Shown: positions 15,201 to 15,271 of the stretch, piece by piece
How positions within the stretch are numbered: the first letter of the stretch is position 1
Layout: every line of letters starts with the position of its first letter
Assembly (NCBI GenBank): GCA_934631055.1
Contig: CAKTXP010000040.1
Coordinates: 1 to 15,271, forward strand
DNA: 15,271 nt
Source: an uncultured Clostridia bacterium
GTDB taxonomy: Bacteria; Bacillota; Clostridia; Christensenellales; Aristaeellaceae
Reading direction: 5' to 3'
Program-made: the position numbers and the translations under genes
The notes under the pieces: generated by a model
The model's input: only the letters and a program-made list of their open reading frames with translations
The model's database searches: none
What the model was told of the DNA's origin: nothing

Positions 15201-15270
15201 GACGCACGAGGAATATCTGCTCGATGCGAGCAAGCATATGAGCTTCACATTCAGCTTTAAGGGGATCTAA
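12223..15270 (+). CDS. lacZ: Beta-galactosidase, GH2, LacZ type
   Basis: The protein has 1015 residues, close to the 1023 of E. coli LacZ, and is complete. It hydrolyses terminal beta-D-galactosides such as lactose. The acid/base Glu is E458 in IWSCGNES. The nucleophile is E525 in ILCEYTHAMGNSNG, nearly identical to the E. coli motif. Conserved VRTSHYP and DENNMETHG supply active-site and Mg-binding residues. The C-terminal GDDSW contains W990, which matches the substrate-platform Trp near the end of E. coli LacZ. There is no signal peptide, so it is cytoplasmic and acts on sugar brought in by the importer upstream. The start has AAAGGAAAG upstream. The N-terminal jelly-roll, immunoglobulin-like, TIM-barrel and C-terminal domains all appear present; no truncation or frameshift is seen. 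The stop lies one base before the window ends. Confidence 0.97.
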   Translation: MNFDASKLKDPAFFQENRVAAHSDHVAYANMEELSHGETSLRQSLNGLWKFHHALNAGQVIPGFEAADYDSRGWADIHVPAHIQMEGYGAPQYANVQYPWDGYQKVEIGEIPQEYNPVASYIKTFFVPTQMVGKRVFISFQGAESCIAVWLNGHYVGFSSDSFTPSDFELTDYLVEGENKLACRVERWSAGSWLEDQDFMRFSGIFRDVYLYAIPKAHIADIRVRTLLDDSYTDATLDLAMKMELDQAVGACRVKMELLDGGEVIAAAERMAQSELDVQMPVKAPRLWSSEAPNLYDLLLTVEDGSGEVMEVVRQRVGFRRFELKDAIMYLNGKRIVFKGTNRHDFCAESGRAISEDKIRRDLLTMKRNNINAVRTSHYPNSSALYAICDELGLYVIDENNMETHGIWDVVARGQKPLEYALPGNRMEWLPILLDRVNSTYQRDKNHASILIWSCGNESFGGDVIFEMSQKFRELDTTRLVHYEGVAHDRRRNETTDMESQMYTPVAKIKEYLAEHRERPFILCEYTHAMGNSNGAMHWYTEYAYEEPLYQGGFIWDYIDQSIRTKDRYGNTTYAYGGDFDDRPCDYNFCGNGIAYGDGEESPKMQEVKYNYQNIIAKVTDTKAVITNRAMFTNTNVFDCVVTLERNGVEIASAPLATDVPPMESREYDLPFAHQVRGGEYAVTLSFRQKEDTPWAPRGYEVAFAQGVYKVEEEEKFERYAPLRVVRGDFNTGVHGEHFSVLFGNLKGGLTSYRWGGKEMLKSIPKPNFWRAPNDNDCGSNMPLRYAQWKIASMYAATNATRELAEKNAHPVATENADGSVTISYTYGLGTNPDAQCELTYTVHPCGQVDVRLEYDPVAELGDMPEFGVMLKMDADYDQVRFYGYGPNENYVDRREGARLGIFKTTTRGNMSKYLVPQECGNRTGVRWAEVTDYRGRGLRFSGDGMEFSALPYTPHELENAMHDYELPPVHYTVIRANMQQMGIAGDDSWGAKTHEEYLLDASKHMSFTFSFKGI

Positions 15271-15271
15271 G

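Noticed and set aside
11419..15237. A 1272-codon open frame antisense to lacZ and most of the second permease
   Set aside because: It is codon-aligned with the sense genes (antisense first base = sense third base), so it stays open as long as the sense genes avoid TTA, CTA and TCA codons. GC-rich codon bias explains this. The translation has no recognisable domain, whereas the sense genes are unmistakable.
1..15271. CRISPR arrays, tRNA/rRNA genes, insertion sequences, phage genes or toxin-antitoxin pairs
   Set aside because: Looked for on both strands; no repeat-spacer arrays, cloverleaf-like genes, transposases or inverted-repeat-bounded elements were seen.

Overview
The window reads as chromosomal DNA from a GC-rich, gut- or rumen-type Clostridia (Bacillota). 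The reasons are strong AAGGAGG-type ribosome binding sites, consensus sigma-A promoters, a MarR-controlled heterodimeric ABC exporter, an ABC-F protein beside it, and a carbohydrate ABC importer that lacks its own ATPase. The substrate-binding protein has a cleavable signal peptide but no lipobox cysteine, a style I associate (recall only) with Christensenellales-like lineages. There is no sign of a phage, plasmid, insertion sequence, CRISPR array, tRNA or rRNA. Coding density is high and the genes look intact, apart from the left-edge gene, which is cut by the window.

Left block (1-2716, minus strand): a metallo-beta-lactamase-fold hydrolase (C-terminus cut off) lies downstream of an ABC-F ATPase of the ribosome-protection type. 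The ABC-F gene has a clean promoter and a leader of about 225 nt. That leader ends in an intrinsic terminator directly before the ribosome binding site. It also contains a candidate upstream ORF and three mutually exclusive pairing segments. This looks like a ribosome-mediated transcription attenuator and is the most interesting element in the window.

Middle block (2771-7072, plus strand): diverging from the ABC-F gene is a MarR regulator followed by two half-transporters of a BmrC/BmrD-like heterodimeric multidrug exporter. They are tightly coupled and end at a strong terminator. The intergenic region holds a near-perfect and a perfect sigma-A promoter facing away from each other. Between them is a 9-bp inverted repeat, and a palindrome covers the MarR start site. 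Together the two blocks look like a drug- or antibiotic-response locus with a target-protection arm and an efflux arm.

Right block (7076-15270, plus strand): a small membrane protein (DUF6106-like) and an overlapping AraC-family regulator lead into an operon for galactoside use: secreted binding protein, two permeases and a full-length GH2 LacZ-type beta-galactosidase. The binding-protein promoter has an extended -10 without a good -35, and direct repeats 21 bp apart lie over the -35 zone, as expected for AraC-type activation. Further structures are a triple tandem hairpin ahead of the DUF6106-like gene, a leader hairpin ahead of the binding protein, a hairpin between binding protein and permeases, and a terminator-like hairpin plus internal promoter ahead of lacZ.
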